Source: Gliomastix tumulicola (taxonomy: Eukaryota; Ascomycota; Sordariomycetes; Hypocreales; Bionectriaceae). Taken from it: a DNA stretch of 64,000 nucleotides. The stretch is taken from positions 1,178,001-1,242,000 of the forward strand of contig BCHX01000007.1 in the NCBI GenBank assembly GCA_001599755.1. Reading direction: 5' to 3'. The position numbers and the translations under genes were made by a program. Position 1 is the stretch's first letter; each line of letters opens with the position of its first letter. Shown here one piece after another: positions 10,173-21,667 of the stretch. Below the pieces are notes generated by a model that searched no databases, was not told where the DNA came from, and saw only the letters and a list, made by a program, of their open reading frames with translations.

Positions 10173-11973
10173 CTAGCACCTGAAATACCGCTTCTCGACC
10201 CATCTTGGCTCCGGGTGGTTGAGCAGGTTGCACACCACAACCGTGATCTCCGGAAACACCGTCATCAACCGATGCAGACCGACCTTGCCCGCGGAGTATG
10301 TTGCCAGCACGATCCTGTCCTGACTCACGCCGTGGTCCACGAGAACCTGTACCGCCATGAGAGCTGCGCCGCCACTCGCCATCTGCGTGTCCAGAAGCAG
10401 CACGCTCTCATGTTTGTGGATGTCCTCTGGCATTCTCAGGTAGTGCAACTCAGGCTCACCGGTGTTGAAGTTTGACTGGATGAGAAGACGTCCCGTCCTG
10501 CAGTCGGGGATGGTCTTGCGCAGGGCTGGTTCGAATGCTGAGCCCCCGCGGAGGACAATGACGGCGCTGACTTCGCCCTTGGGGGCGAGCCCGCGGTACT
10601 TCTGCCCCTGAGGGGTTTCGATAGTGAGGCTCTGGAACTGGACGTTGTTCAGGGCTCTAATATTGAATTGTCAGTGATATCCATGGTACACTTGTCACAC
10701 CATGTCTTACTGCTCGAGGATCAGGCCTGCTAGCCTATCGAAGTAGAAGATGAAGTCTTCGGCATTCGTGTCGATGTCCTGCAGGATAGTGTGCATGAAC
10801 TTGAGCTGCGGTGTCTCTGGCATGACCACGACTCGTGACGATAGCGGCTCCTCTGCAACCTCAGCCTCGAGTTTTCTCAGGGCTTCACGGTGGTGTGTTG
10901 ACTTCTCAAAGAGCTTCTGCTCGATGAACTGGACCATCATCTCTGCTTATTGTCAGTGGTTTGACTAGGGTATGTCATGGGCTTGACGTACGAAGGGCAA
11001 CCCTGTTCTCGATTCCTCGAGGAACGATGATGTCGGCGACCTTCCTTTGAGGCTCGACGTACTAAGTGACAGAGGTTAGCCCAGCCTATAGAAGAAGACA
11101 TGCTGCCAACTCACTTTCTCGAAATTCGGCTTGACGAACGCAAACCACTGCTTGATGCATCCTTCAATGTCTCTTCCACGTTCTCGAACATCACGGACGA
11201 CTGCGAAAGGTACTTATAAGCCTGCTGACACTGAAAAGTGAATATCTGCACTTACTTCGTCGCGATAGGCACGTGTCCGCATCGGCTTCGCAATAGATCT
11301 TGGGCGCATTGTTAGAGCGGTGGCAGTCTTTGATAGAAATGTACCACTTACCCTCATATCCAGCAGCTCCAGCACTCGTGGGTCGTAAAGAGCGAAGATG
11401 CCCTCTAGCACCAGGACATGGGGCGAGTAGATGGACGTCGTGTAGTCAAGCCTCTGATGCTTCGCAAACGAGTATACCGGAATCTCAGCCCGCTTTCTTT
11501 TGGAGCAAGCCCGTCAGCAATCGGGACACATAGAGGCAGCGGTCCCGGGTCCTACCCAGCCTTCAGGTCTCTCAAACGCTCGACCAAGATATCGAAATCG
11601 ATCGCCTAGTTCATCACGTTTGAGCCAAATGAGCGTTCTATTGTGCAGCATGTGGAAGTACCTCTGGCGAGTCAAAATCGAACTCATTGGCAAAGGCGAG
11701 CTTCGATTGCTCTGGAGTCAGCGTCTTGTAGAAGGAGTCCTGAAGCGGCAATTAGCACTGATGTCTCGGACCCATGGGTCGCAGAGTGAGGTTTGCTCAT
11801 GCCATTGAGAGGATGACGACCCAGGGCAGGTTGAGTTTCTTCACGATGGCCTGGGATATGGTTGATTTGCCCGACCCGGAGCTCCCCGCCACGCCAATGA
11901 TGCTGACGTCGGCCCACGGAGGAGCGTAGAAGGCTCGCTTCTGGACAGTGACATGGCTCTCGAGTCCCGACAT
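10173..11973 (-). CDS. urk1: Uridine kinase with C-terminal UPRT-like domain
   Basis: Nine exons (minus strand): 11803..11973, 11662..11739, 11556..11605, 11352..11496, 11256..11298, 11115..11200, 10992..11061, 10711..10942 and 10173..10656, giving 452 residues. It phosphorylates uridine and cytidine in pyrimidine salvage. The kinase half has the P-loop GSSGSGKS (30-37), LSMDSFYK across the first intron, EFDFDSPEAIDFD, VLVLEGIFALYD, ADADTCLSRR and IVRDVRERGRDI. The second half (about 240-452) is uracil-phosphoribosyltransferase-like, but its PRPP loop reads DTQMASGG (381-388) instead of the DPMLATGG type of active enzymes, so it may be regulatory. ATG 11973 is used; the in-frame codon at 11997 is GTG. 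The first intron appears to be GC-AG (donor at 11802), since no GT donor keeps the SMDSFYK motif. Confidence 0.92.
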
Positions 11974-13107
11974 CTTCTGTGAGTTCGGATCTGCCACCGT
12001 AAACGGTCGAATCGAGTGAGTGTGAAAGCGGGAGAGCCTGGGAGGCCGATGATGCAGGTGATGGAAGGCTGTTCGTCTTTGTGCGGTTCCAGTGGGCTCG
12101 CCCCAATTTGATACCGAGTGTCAGGGCTATTCTTTCAGGCAATTGAAGCAGAGCCACCTCGCTCCAAGCTGTGAAAACGAGCGCCCTGTACTCTGGAAGA
12201 CAAACAGAAGAAGCTCGCGTGACCAGGAATCCCGACAGAGCAACGAAGAAACGAACGTGGATCAGGCGGGGTGCGACGAGCCGGTAGACTGTGTGGAAGA
12301 GGGGCGGGATTCACAAGAGGAAGTAGACGGGAACTCGGCCAAGCAATGACTAGGCCATGTCGATGAGGAGGACGATCACGTTGGAAAGCCAGGGTCAGTT
12401 GACGGCCATTCTTGTTTCGAGGACCGGCGATGGCCGTGCCTCCAGCATTGAGAGTGGGCCTAGACCTAATCGCTAAGGTGTTCCTGGGAGCCTATCCCTC
12501 GGTACCTCTGAGGTGCAGAGGATAGATAAGCATCTGTAAGTACTATACATTCTTGACTCAAGCTACAGAGACAGCTGTTTGGTTCTTGTTCGACTGGGTA
12601 GGTCCTTGGCTTTGGATAAGGCAGCTTTGGGTGAGAGCAGAGTATCACAGGCTGTCTTCGTACCACGATCCGTCACCTGGCACAGCCGTCGGCACCCGCA
12701 GACACGATGACATAAATGTACGTAATTGAGTGAGGGAAATATGCAGCCAAAAAGTCTCTGGATTTCTGACACCCCCACGCCTAACCCAAGGCAGGTCTTA
12801 TCCACCAGCGGAAGACGGCGGAGCACGTGATTGGATCAGACTGGACCCCCAACAGAGCTTTCTCCGACAGCAAAGCTTCCACTTCCTTTTCTATTATGAT
12901 CCTCCATCATCCCCTCTCTCTACAACGCGCGCCCCGGCCTTCCGCATTGCGCCACCGGATCGTTCTACCCAGCCTGCCAATGCGCTGACGAGGCTCCAGC
13001 TTCTCGGCTGCTGCTTCGGCTGGCTTTCACTGCAAACCGTACTTTGAACCACAGGAGGCGGAAGCTGAGTCGTCACTGAATCATCGTCATTTCAGAGCCG
13101 AGCAACC
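11974..13107. promoter_or_regulatory. Divergent intergenic region URK1/GID8
   Basis: The 1,134-bp gap contains no convincing gene. A CACGTG immediately followed by ATTGG at 12824-12834 (CCAATCACGTG on the other strand) is a possible paired bHLH/CCAAT-complex site about 275 bp upstream of GID8. A pyrimidine-rich leader (about 12880-12980) precedes the GID8 start, as in many fungal 5' UTRs. Confidence 0.4.
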
Positions 13108-14324
13108 ATGGTAGGCTACTTGCAACACTCCCCGGAGTTGCTCGTTGCTGACATCAGTATCCTCAGGCATCTCTAACTGATACGATGGCGGCGAACAAGC
13201 ACACGTTCGAGAAGCGAGTCCAGGATGTCCGGTGCTCTAAAAGGTAGGGATCCCACTCTCGATTCGAATTTCCCACCCTTACCACACAACACCAATATGA
13301 TGAACACATTATCAATGGGAATCTCTCCTAGCAAAAACAATGCGGAGAAACCGATATTTTTCTTCTTTTCCTGAACTTCTTTTCCTATGGATCCTCTGCC
13401 ACCGATGCATCGCTGGTTGATGACCATGTTCTGACCGGTTACAGTGATATCAATGCTTTAATATTGGACTATCTCACCCTTGAGGGCTACCCGCTCGCCG
13501 CCGCTAAATTCTCCAAGGAGGCCAACCTGCATCCCCAGCAAGAGGAGGAATCGATCCAGGCAAGGCAGGAGATCCAACATCACATCCATGCTGGGAACTT
13601 CGAAGCGGCTATTGAGTCGCTGAACGAGCTTGATCCTACGGTATGCGCCTGCTCTATCCTTTCCCTTTTACCTCTCCTTTACATGATTAAACCACGAGTT
13701 ATACATGCACCACGCATAGTGCCTTTTGGCCTGTGATGAGAAACAACCACTTTTATATGATATTGCACCATTTTAGATCATCTTTCGTTTTCAGCTTTTT
13801 TTTTTCTGCTGCAGGATGTCTAACTCATCTATTAGATTCTCGATGATGACGAGCCGCTTCACTTCTCCTTGCTGAGACTCCAGCTTGTTGAGCTTATCAG
13901 AAAATGCAATGTTCCCGGCGGAGACGTCGGCTATGCGCTGAAGTTCGCTCAGGAGCAACTGGGACCCCGGGCACCCGTGAACCCCCAATTTCTATTCGAC
14001 CTGGAGAAGACCATGGCACTGCTCCTCATTCCCCAGGATTCTCTTGAACCTGCTCTGGCGGCCTTGTTGGACCCGGCGTTACGGCGAGACGCTGCCGACA
14101 GGGTCAACAAAGCTATCATCGAGAAGCACACATCGCGGACCATAGCAGGGATCCGCAATCTTGTGAAGATGAGGTGCTGGGCCGAGACAAATGCTCGTGC
14201 TGCCAACGTTACATTCCCCGATCCTCTTGACATTGGTCTCCGTAGCGACGATGCCGCCGCGCAAGCTCGGTACGATGCAGATACCGAGTCGGGGAACGGA
14301 GATGAAGCAATGATCACGAGTTAA
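13108..14324 (+). CDS. gid8: GID/CTLH ubiquitin ligase subunit Gid8
   Basis: Likely exons are 13108..13110, 13167..13243, 13445..13640 and 13836..14324, giving 254 residues. Gid8 is a scaffold of the GID/CTLH E3 ligase, which in yeast degrades gluconeogenic enzymes. The sequence shows a LisH motif (DINALILDYLTLEGYPLAAA, about 28-47), a CTLH region (ARQEIQHHIHAGNFEAAIES) and a CRA region (RLQLVELIRKC, LKFAQEQLGP). Exon 1 would contain only the start codon, spliced by gtaggc and cctcag to give MASLTDTMAANKHTFEKRV. The alternative is to start at ATG 13185 and lose seven residues. Introns 2 and 3 are long for this window (201 and 195 nt). Divergent from URK1. Confidence 0.88.
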
Positions 14325-14583
14325 GGGGAGGAAACCAGTGCCTCCCCGCTTGGATTGCAGCATGACTTATGATTGAATGAGGCGTTAATGGCAATGGTTA
14401 TAGGGCGGGACTGCGTCGATGTCTTCGGAGTTTTGATTTCTATAGGACAGGATAGGCTAGCAGGACATGGATGTAGGCAGTGCGTACAGTTGATTCACCC
14501 AGACTCGACAACAGCAATGAAATTCGAGGCAATTGCTTCAGAAGTCTATTATATACAACAACAAGTCCACCGCCGTGTCTCTT

Positions 14584-15293
14584 CTACTTAGTGTGAACAA
14601 ACTTGAGCTTCCTCTCAGAGTAGAGGAAGTTGTTGGCGTATGCCTTGGGTGTGAACTTGCGCGAGTTGGGCTCCTGGATGAAGTACTCGTAGCCCTGCTT
14701 GTCGGCAAAGCGGATGGCGTCCTCCTTGGTCTTGAAGTTGAGGTGCGTGCCCTGCATGAAGTCGCCCGAGGACTGCCACCCCATCAGCGGGTTCTCCCAG
14801 CGGTGGCCCTTGGGGAGGATATCCCAGTCCATGCGCCACTCCTCGCCTCGCCAGTGACCCGACTGAGTAGCAGGCTTGGTCTCCTTGAAGATGCTGTATT
14901 CGAACTGTCAGATTTCGGTCTCCTTGGACTCGTGCGTAGGGATTGGGATTTGACGGACCGGACTGTGCGAGCCTGGAGCTCGACGGGGGCACCCGAGATC
15001 ACGGCTGCTGTGAGGGGACCCTCCTCGCTGCCATCCTGCAGAGTCTTGGGAGAGGGCGTGTATGTACTGCATCAGATCCGTCAGCCTCCTACTCATCTCG
15101 CATATGCCGCTGTATCTCCAACATACGAAGTCGCCTTCTCGGGTCGGATGCTGTAGTCGGGCTGGTTCGTCTCAGCAGGTCCGGTCGGCACGGGTGTCGT
15201 GACGGAGCTCTTGAATCGTCGAGGGGCGGCCGCGACGGCGACACGCGGGACCCGCAGGAGCTTCGCGGCGCTCTGCGTTCGTAGGGAAGCCAT
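14584..15293 (-). CDS. Complex I subunit NDUFS4 (18/21 kDa, AQDQ)
   Basis: Exons are complement(15127..15293), complement(14959..15066) and complement(14584..14893), giving 194 residues. It is an accessory subunit of mitochondrial NADH:ubiquinone oxidoreductase at the base of the N-module. Seen: a basic, acid-free N-terminus (MASLRTQSAAKLLRVPRVAV) that looks like a presequence, TVRIFKETKPATQSGHW, WDILPKGHRWENPLMGWQSS and FKTKEDAIRFADKQGYEY, all typical of the ETC_C1_NDUFA4/NDUFS4 family, and a terminal KFVHTK. The second intron uses the acceptor aatacag at 14894 rather than the nearer gacag, because only this keeps the frame. Divergent from the ATP synthase f gene by 313 bp. Confidence 0.93.
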
Positions 15294-15606
15294 TGTCGCG
15301 ATCAATTGGACTCCCGTCGAGTTGCTTTTCGAATTGAATGACGGAAACGAAGGGCTGTCGACGTTTGAGTGCGGTTGAGGCAAGAGTGGGTAAGGAATGG
15401 AGCGCTTCTGATTGGTCGGTACGGAGCGAGGATTTTCCCGGGTGTGGGACGAGTGCTTTTCGGCAATTCTAGGCTGGCGGGAGAGAATCAACCATCACCG
15501 CACTCCTTCTCTCTACCTCTGCCGGTTCAATTGAGCGACCTCGACGGACCGATTCAGCCTACGGAATTGATTTTAAGGGGATTCATTCTCTTCAACCACC
15601 GCCACC
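15294..15606. promoter_or_regulatory. Shared bidirectional promoter of two respiratory genes
   Basis: The 313 bp between the start codons of NDUFS4 (minus) and ATP synthase f (plus) must contain both promoters and leaders. An ATTGG (CCAAT on the minus strand) sits near the middle at 15411-15415 in the context GACCAATCAG, the preferred form for the HAP2/3/5 (NF-Y) complex, which controls respiratory genes in fungi. Use of the site is inference. Confidence 0.55.
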
Positions 15607-16276
15607 ATGAGCTTCGTTACCCGCCGAGCGCTTTCCACGCTCATCCCTCCCAAGGTAAGGGCGCCCCTTCGGTTAAAAGGATTGGAAATCTCGAAGCTGA
15701 CTTGACCTGCCAGATTGCCTCCCCCAAGGTACGATGACCTCCTATAATCTCGAGAATCATTTCAATGCCAGAGTTTGGACCGTGGCGCCGGGTCCGCGCC
15801 GGGATGGTGACGCGGAGGCCGGAGCTCGAGAACCGGGATATACGAGGAGGAAGTTGTTTCGAGACGCCATTGAACACAGGGCTAACGCTGGAGATTCTAT
15901 CCAGGCAATTGGCGCTGCCCCCGATGCTGTCCGCATGCAGCGCGTCGTCAGCTTCTACGAGAAACTCCCCCGAGGTGCCGCCCCCGAGGTTAAGGCCAAG
16001 GGTCTCCTCGGCCGCTACCAGGCCAAGTACTTTGGCAAGAACCCTTCCGCGGCTCGTACGACTACCCCGATACTCCCACCGTCAGCGGGAATTTGTTGAA
16101 GATGTTAACGTTTGCTGTGTAGCTATCATCCACGTTCTCGCCTTCCTGATCGGCGTTGGCTATGCCCAGAACTACTACTTCCACCTCCGTATGTTGCATC
16201 CCTACACTTATTCAAGAATGAGCCAAGAGCTGACTAGGAGTTTGCTGCAGGTCACCACAAGAACAACGCTCACTAA
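15607..16276 (+). CDS. atp17: Mitochondrial ATP synthase subunit f
   Basis: Five exons: 15607..15654, 15714..15728, 15905..16055, 16123..16188 and 16251..16276, giving 101 residues, normal for fungal subunit f. It is a peripheral Fo subunit in the inner membrane, near the a subunit and dimer interface. Seen: a short presequence (MSFVTRRALSTLIPPK), RMQRVVSFYEKLPRG, GLLGRYQAKYFGKNPSA and one membrane span, IIHVLAFLIGVGYAQNYYF (about 73-91), with a basic tail HHKNNAH. Exon 2 is a 15-nt microexon encoding IASPK. Exon phases agree at every junction. Divergent from NDUFS4. Confidence 0.93.
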
Positions 16277-17881
16277 GGGATGAGCCGATGGCAGCTTGAT
16301 TGATACCCGTGAAGGGTAGTGTACATAAACTAGAACGTGTCACCGAGCACAATCAGACTTCCCTTTGTATTCTCTCAACTGTGCTTCTCATCTCTTGATT
16401 CAATATGCGAACCTCCATCGTCTCGTGATCTTTGCTGAACGCAGGGTGGCTGAACGCAACCTGGGGTTGAAGTGGTTTTGGGGAGCTGTGACTGGGATTG
16501 GTGGAGGCCCGATCATCATGTCGGCGATGATGGCCAGACGCGGCGATACGCTGCGTACCCATCTTCAGACTACAAGAATCGGGAGGGGTTGAAACCGTTA
16601 TGATACCAAGTCTGGCTATATACGGCCCAGCACTCCGATGTATGCTTCTACCTATGTGATATGACGGGCTTCGACATGGATTTACGTGATATAGCTAGCT
16701 TACGGCGTACCATATTTAGGAGCCGAGTGTGGCAGGCACACAGCTGGAAAGTAAGGGACGTCGTGTTCAGCAAGTTGACTTGCGTGCACAAATGAGAGCA
16801 GAGTGGTCCAGTGCATAAGGCAGCTTTGTCAGTTTTGTCGTGCGTCGTCGCATTCCCATGTTAAGGTAGCTTACACCTGTCACTATGCGGTACCTGTAAT
16901 TCCTGTTTGCAAGCCATGGACCATTAAGATCGTACGGAAGCTTGATATCATGATTACTAAACAGTACTGTTAGTGGCATGACCCGTAGAGAGAAGGAGTT
17001 CCAGCATCGAGTAAAGGATCTGAAAAAGCACGCATGACAAGATGCCTAATCAGGATCCAGGGTCCAAGCTTCAAGCTCCCGTTGTTCCTCTGCAGGACAG
17101 AACACGCAACGCATAAGTTGGAGGTGGTCCTTGTGGATGGGAATTTGTGCCTGGTGACCGCTGGCTTCAGTTCCAGTCAGAGGGGTTAGCGCACGAACTA
17201 AGCCAACTACCCACTGCTGGCGCCGACAGTACTGGAAGGGAAGCCATTCGCAGCGCACTCAAGGCACGTTTTCGTGAGAATGAAACAGCGAGGTATTCAT
17301 GCCATGCCTGGCATGCTCATCAAGGTCCCATGTGCCGCAGGGCAGGCAGAAAGTGAGACTCTCTTCGCCCGTCCTGGAGGCCAGACGGCGAGATGACTCT
17401 GATTTCAGTGCGTGAGCAAGAGTGGACCCCTACACTAGGCCGGATTGGGAACCAGAGACTTTCAAACTCAGAAGCAGTCTCGCCTGTTCGTTTTCCAAGT
17501 TGCTGAACTTCACAGCTGCACACAGCCGCATCCTCCCCTAACTCCCCTTCCATCCAAACATCCTGCCGCCCGATTAATATTACCCTCGCCGGCGTCGCTA
17601 CCGTCACCGCTGTCCCCCGACGCGCAGCTCGAGCACCAACCATCTGCACCCCTGGCCCTGCTTGCTCACCACCCACCCCGACCTGCACCCAGCTATTATC
17701 CGTCGCCCGTCACGTCCCGCCCGATCTCGTGAGTGCAAGCCCGACCGAGCGAGAGCGCATTGCGACCACCTTCCACCCGCCCGACGCTGTCCAGTGCGAC
17801 GACGCGGATCCGACCGAGGTTTCTGGTGCTGTCCAGCTTCTGAGCCATTCTCGCTTGGCTAAAGGCGCGCTGTTACCGCGG
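16277..17881. other. Long intergenic and 5' leader region
   Basis: No supported gene in 1.6 kb. The right part (about 17510-17760) is C- and T-rich on the plus strand, like a long fungal 5' untranslated leader for the next gene. Short open frames here lack motifs. Leader introns cannot be excluded. Confidence 0.4.
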
Positions 17882-20800
17882 ATGATGGCCACGGCGCCCA
17901 CCATCCATAGCCCTGCTGATGTTCCTGACGCCTCGCCCGACACACAGCTTGTACGTGCACTGACTTGTGATGCCGGCTATTTACGCATCAATTTGTCCAT
18001 ATATATGTGACGTGATGCTATTTCTGCGAATCAGTCCAAATTGACCATTTCTTAGGATAACTCCACTCATCAAGATGTCGACGCCAATCTCTTGTCAGTA
18101 AACGGCACCACGCCACATGACGATGACGAGAACAAACGCGCTGCGAACGCCGACGACCAAGCAAATTCCACCGAAGCTAGCATCAACGGTGGCTCGGATA
18201 CCGAGGCCTCGCGAACAGGGCAGAAGGATGGCGACAGAGGCCATAACCGCTCGGCGTCGTCGGTCAAGAAGCCGGCCACCTTCAAGGCTGTTTCCGTCAA
18301 CAAGACGTTCCTAGCATCTAAGGCGTCCCCTTCCAATGGAACAGCTAAACCGACCGATAAGCCACGAGCCGGCACGGGCACCCCGCCCCCCGGATCGTCC
18401 TCGCTGACCGCATCGAAACCCCGCCTTATTGCGAAGACTGGAACCCAAGTCGGCCCTCGCGCGTCGCTGGCCAACGGAGGGAAGCCGGCGTCGGCCCCAG
18501 ATCCGAATGTAGTATGGAATAAGAACAGACGTGTGTTAATCTTGAAAAAGCCCCGAGTACCATTATCCCATCGTACTAACAAACTGGATACAGCAACTCC
18601 TGTTCCGGATCCTAAGAAGATGACGGATGAAGACCTGAAGAAGTACGGCATTCACATGGCTAGTCGCCTGGAGGAAGACGAGACTCAAGGGCAAAGCAAA
18701 TGGGCGGATCTCGATGACGATGATGACGATTGGGCGCCCGAGGCTATCACTTGGACGGATGGCACCAAGACGACTCTCCCACATCCCGAAGAGGCTCCGG
18801 CACCGCCTGTCGTCAACCCTCAAAGCCTACTGAGAGACCCGGCTCCGGAGAAGCCCAAGTCGCCTGCACCGCCTGCGTCGACGAGCTCCCCGATGGTGAA
18901 GCCTGCCGGACTGCCGTCCGGACGAGGCCTCAAGTTGAAGAGCACCCCGCAGGACAAACCTACTCTAGTAGCAAAGCCTCCTACGACGCAGCCGGCGAAG
19001 TCGCCTTGGGCTACTCTACCACCCGTAGACAGAGCTTCTCCAGTTGCCGTCGAGCCCTCGAACACGTCGCGCGGCCTAGGAAGGGACTATGTGTCTCAGA
19101 AAGGCACGGGACCTGTAGGATCGTTGCCGCCGCCACCCAGGGAATTTGCACCCGACGACTTCAGTCGCTCGACAGGTTGGAGGGATGGAGCTTCGAATGC
19201 GGGTCGAGAGCTGTACAACTCGCAATCAGGACGCTATGAGCCAGCTTTTGAGCGCCGAGGCTCTTTCCGACATGACCAGGCCAAACAGCCTCATCTTTTG
19301 CAGCGCCCTTCCCAGTCGGATCACCCGGAGCCGTCAAGCGCATTTCAGACACATAGGACATCTCATGAGGGTCACTTTGGACGGCGACGAGCTTCTTCCA
19401 ACGTCAGTGGTGGAAGCGGGGCCTATTTCCGAATGATGAAAGGCAGTGATGGGCAGATGCCTCCTGACATGGATTTGCGAAGGCCCTCCGTAGCTGGCTC
19501 TGTTGAGAGTGCTGCTTCGCCATCGGCCGTACCAGCAGTTCTCCATGGCCAAGGCCGGTTCCAACAGGGCCAGCCTGGATGGGGAGCTCACGTTTCTCCT
19601 CAGGCGCAATTTGCGCACCCTGCTCACGCCGGCCCTCCAGTTCTTGATGTGGTGCCGCAGCCTCCACAGGCCCCAGCTCAACCTGGGGTTGATGAAGTCG
19701 AGTATCAGAAGAAGCTCATGAAGGAGCGCACCCAAATTGCAAGACAACGACGACAAGATCAGGAGGCTGCTGAGGAAGCGGCAAGGAAGGAAAGAATCGC
19801 GAGGAAACTCGAAGCGATGGGTCCTCCACCTAAGAAGAAGAGCGACAAGGCCGACGTGCCGCCTGCCGAGCCCGTTAGACCAACCCATATCCAGCAGCGT
19901 GACGAAGCCAGTCCTACGTCGTCAAGCGCTGAGGCAGCAACTCAGAATCACACAGCTGCTGCTGACCAAGAGCCTCCAGCTCCAGTGAGCGCCCAGGAAG
20001 CAGCGGTCAGCGATTCAACCAAGCCTGGTGTTGAGCCTGCTTCATCAACTAGGAGGATGTCGCAAACCCATGACTCGAAGCCGCCTGGTTCATGGAACGG
20101 CAGCGGGCCGAGACCAGATAGGTTCAACTGGCCTGCTACTGGACCTAGAGGTAATAATGTCTGGGGCAACGACAGAGGACTGGGCAACGGGACTTTCAAC
20201 CCTGACCTCGTACGCGTACCTGGAGCGGCCGCCAACGCGGCTGGGAAAGGGCCATCACCCATTGCACCGCCTACCTCAGCTCGTCCACCGCCACCTGAGC
20301 AGGCGCCCCCTCATCCGCAAGCACCAATTGGTTCCCGTTCAAGGTTTGGTCAACAGCCGGAGGTCGCGAATCAATGGGTCAGTGCTGTTCGCGACGGCGA
20401 TAAGAAGATAAATGCCGCACGGCTATCGGAGCGCCTAGAGCGTGAGCAGAAGCTCGCGGAGCGCGGGCTCACGGCTGAGGACATGCAGCCGGTTATCAAG
20501 GACACTTGGCGACAGGTCAGTGTTCCCGGTGATGGAACGAGGCGCCCGATCCCTTCGACGGATTCTAGTGTGCATCAACCTAGCCCCTGGCAGGCCCCAG
20601 GGGAGGAGCTGCCCAGCACTAGCTCCAAGGATGCGTCGCCTGTACCCCATCCTGGTGTTATTGGCTCTGGGAGCAATGCAATACTCCAGTCTAAGCAGGG
20701 AACGCCTTCTCAGCCTCGAACTTCACGTTTCTTCCCGTCCAGAGACGTGCGCGTTGAGAATCAGACTCTGGCTGTGCTATCGAGGCCCCAATCCCCCTCG

Positions 20801-21667
20801 CCGCCTCCGCCGACAATGGAGGACCACCCAGTGTACGAGGGTAATGTCAAGCATCCCCATGTCTCGCTTCCCAGGCCTCACCCCGTTGTCAAGCTGCCGC
20901 CTGCCATGGCGCCTTCGGCAAGTCAACATTCAAGGGTGAATGGCAATGTGGCGGCACCGGCATCGTTCAAAGATACTGGCAGGTCGGGATCTCAAAGCCA
21001 TAGCACCGCCCGCCGGGCAAGCGAAGCTTCGGAGAAAAACTGGCAGCAAAGGTTCGATAACCTCTTCCACAGCGCCAAGTACTCTCCGCCCAAGGCAATG
21101 GGTGTCGATCCAGCGAGCAGAAACGCCCTTGATGACGCTGTCCATCGAGATGCTGCTACTGTGTCGCTGCCAGGTCGATCGCTTCCACCTGTTTTGCACC
21201 TCATCAACGACGCGACGACAAAGCCCATGGCTGAGGAATGTTTCGACGAACCAGAGATCGGCTCGCTGCCCCAGGTTAGAGTTCCTCACAAGGCACCTGA
21301 AGCCCTCTGGGAACCCGTCAATCTTGATGTGAAGCCGTTGCACAAGCGGCTCAACATTCGCGCCTTCGCCGTGGAGCCTTTCTGGCCTTTTGAAGCACTG
21401 GGCAACACTGTCGTCTTCCATTTCCCTGGCATGGATCAAGCCAAGACCATCACGCTTCCTGCCTCAGCTACTCGCAATGCAAGGGGCGGCAGGGGAGGCC
21501 GAAGCCGGGGAACTCGCGGTGGTAACCGCAGAGAGAACTCCCGCACCCGTGAGCCCAAAGAGTCCAGCTCTTCTGGCAGCCGCGGCAATGGGCGCGGAAA
21601 CTATCGCAGCCGAGGATCTGAGAACTGGAATAGTACCAAAGCTGCTCAGCAACCTTTGCCCGCATAG
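17882..21667 (+). CDS. Large disordered RGG-box protein, function unknown
   Basis: Exons are 17882..17950, 18056..18530 and 18594..21667, giving 1,205 residues. I do not recognise a named family. The protein is almost wholly low-complexity: Ser/Pro/Ala-rich segments, a conserved-looking acidic and aromatic motif KWADLDDDDDDWAPEAITW (about residue 200), a charged coiled-coil-like stretch (KKLMKERTQIARQRRQDQEA, about 555-590), a KWN/NWPATGPRGN region, and a C-terminal RGG/RGR cluster (ARGGRGGRSRGTRGGNR). Before the RGG tail is a more ordered stretch with HKRLNIRAFAVEPFWPFEAL. The RGG tail suggests RNA binding, possibly in translation or granules; this is inference. The second intron (63 nt, donor gtgtgt, perfect tactaac branch) is stop-free and in phase; removing it restores NRPTPVPDPKKMTDEDLKKYG. 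Confidence 0.8.

Noticed and set aside
11974..11997. Longer N-terminus for URK1
   Set aside because: The in-frame start codon at 11997 is GTG; the first ATG is at 11973.
18092..18094. Start of the RGG gene at 18092
   Set aside because: That codon is TTG. An upstream ATG exon (17882-17950) joins in frame through a consensus intron.
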